Assembly (NCBI RefSeq): GCF_902497855.1
Contig: NZ_CABVHU010000002.1
Location: 124,001-188,000 of the forward strand
Direction: 5' to 3'
Source of the DNA: Pseudomonas fluorescens
GTDB taxonomy: Bacteria > Pseudomonadota > Gammaproteobacteria > Pseudomonadales > Pseudomonadaceae
Length of the DNA: 64,000 bases
The notes under the pieces: generated by a model
The model's input: the letters and a program-made list of their open reading frames with translations, nothing else
Told to the model about the DNA's origin: nothing
The model's database searches: none
Translations under genes and position numbers: made by a program
In this document: positions 63,575 through 64,000 of the stretch, in pieces
How the letters are laid out: every line of letters begins with the position of its first letter
Position numbering within the stretch: the stretch's first letter is position 1

Positions 63575-64000
63575 GGCAGCAGTTGCTCCCAGGCTGGAAT
63601 GCCCATCGGCGGTTTTGGCAGTTCAGGCAGCGGCTGCGGATGGCCGGGCTGGATGCCGTCGCGCTGCAAAGAGGCGATGACCCGGTCGGCAAAGTCTGGC
63701 GCCAGTGCCAGTTTGGTGGGCCAGCCGACCAGCAATCGGCCTTCTTCGGCAAGAAACGCGTTGTCGGGACGGGTCAATCCCGATTGCAGCGGCTCGGCGC
63801 GGTCCACGCGCAAGGTCGCCCACTGCGCCGTGCTCAGGTCGATCCATGGCAGCAACTGGCCGAGTTCTTTGCGGGCCGTGGCGATTTGCGCGGCGGGTTC
63901 GCGGGCGACACCTTCGGCTTCGGCGATATCGCCCCCCAGGTACCAGACCCATTGTCCGTCGGCAGCCGGGTGCGTGGTCACGGTGATACGCGGTTTGGTA
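63571..64000 (-). CDS. C-terminal part of a probable FAD-dependent oxidoreductase (cut by window edge)
   Basis: About 143 codons are visible and the frame runs off the right edge. The protein ends with DGQWVWYLGGDIAEAEGVAR, LLPWIDLSTAQWATLRVDRA and LLVGWPTKLALAPDFADRV, which resembles the C-terminal substrate-binding part of pseudomonad FAD-dependent (DAO-type) oxidoreductases next to an aldo/keto reductase gene. The FAD-binding N-terminus is outside the window, so the assignment rests mainly on context. Confidence 0.55.
   Translation of the reverse strand, partial: TKPRITVTTHPAADGQWVWYLGGDIAEAEGVAREPAAQIATARKELGQLLPWIDLSTAQWATLRVDRAEPLQSGLTRPDNAFLAEEGRLLVGWPTKLALAPDFADRVIASLQRDGIQPGHPQPLPELPKPPMGIPAWEQLLP

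Overview
The window looks like chromosomal DNA of a fluorescent-group Pseudomonas. Grounds: GC-rich coding DNA; gene order that follows, from memory, the P. aeruginosa stretch selO - mscK - nhaP2 - acyl-CoA dehydrogenase ... rlmJ - msrA - dipA ... aceF - aceE - glnE ... waaF - waaC - waaG - waaP ... waaL - msbA - hldE; and families of REP-type palindromes typical of the P. fluorescens group. No tRNA, rRNA, CRISPR array, IS element or prophage was recognised.

Layout. (1) 1-5041, minus strand: part of an aryl polyene (APE) pigment operon, a tightly overlapping run reading KS-like subunit, acyltransferase, ACP, ACP, membrane protein, AMP-ligase/dehydratase fusion, glycosyltransferase, second acyltransferase (cut by the window edge). 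(2) 5396-13467: solo ParA-like ATPase, trxC, selO, an MscK-type mechanosensitive channel and a K+/H+ antiporter. (3) 13782-15190: a ZapA-like/coiled-coil pair followed by a small degraded zone (AT-rich orphan ORF, orphan terminator, fragment of a chemoreceptor). (4) 15195-23141: acyl-CoA dehydrogenase and the divergent proline genes putA/putP, with a cluster of GTTGCA boxes between them. (5) 23115-26757: an accessory pocket bounded on the left by putP and containing a copy of the putP 3' end, a structured leader with a small orphan gene, and a truncated RHS gene. (6) 26758-32203: rlmJ, msrA, dipA (phosphodiesterase with degenerate GGDEF) and a PhoD-like metallophosphoesterase. (7) 32462-40403: aceEF, and glnE divergent from it. 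(8) 40573-61628: the lipopolysaccharide core locus: heptosyltransferases, five kinase-fold proteins, carbamoyltransferase, glycosyltransferases, Mig-14, PIG-L deacetylase, O-antigen ligase, MsbA and HldE. (9) 61761-64000, minus strand: a Nudix-like conserved gene, an aldo/keto reductase and the C-terminal part of a probable oxidoreductase.

How it works together. The APE and LPS blocks both build the cell surface. In the LPS block, HldE makes the heptose precursor, WaaC/F/G and the other transferases assemble the core, WaaP-type kinases phosphorylate it, the carbamoyltransferase decorates it, MsbA flips lipid A-core and WaaL ligates O antigen. putA/putP and aceEF feed central carbon metabolism; the repeated palindromes in front of both suggest dedicated repressors.

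The most noteworthy signals are: the duplicated putP end around the 23.1-24.4 kb cassette; the heavily structured RNA-like leader at 23.79-24.0 kb; a roughly 105-bp palindromic repeat filling three intergenic spaces where transcripts converge; paired GntR-type palindromes before aceE; the PutA boxes; two kinase-fold LPS proteins lacking the catalytic Asp; and a ZapA-like pair outside its usual neighbourhood.
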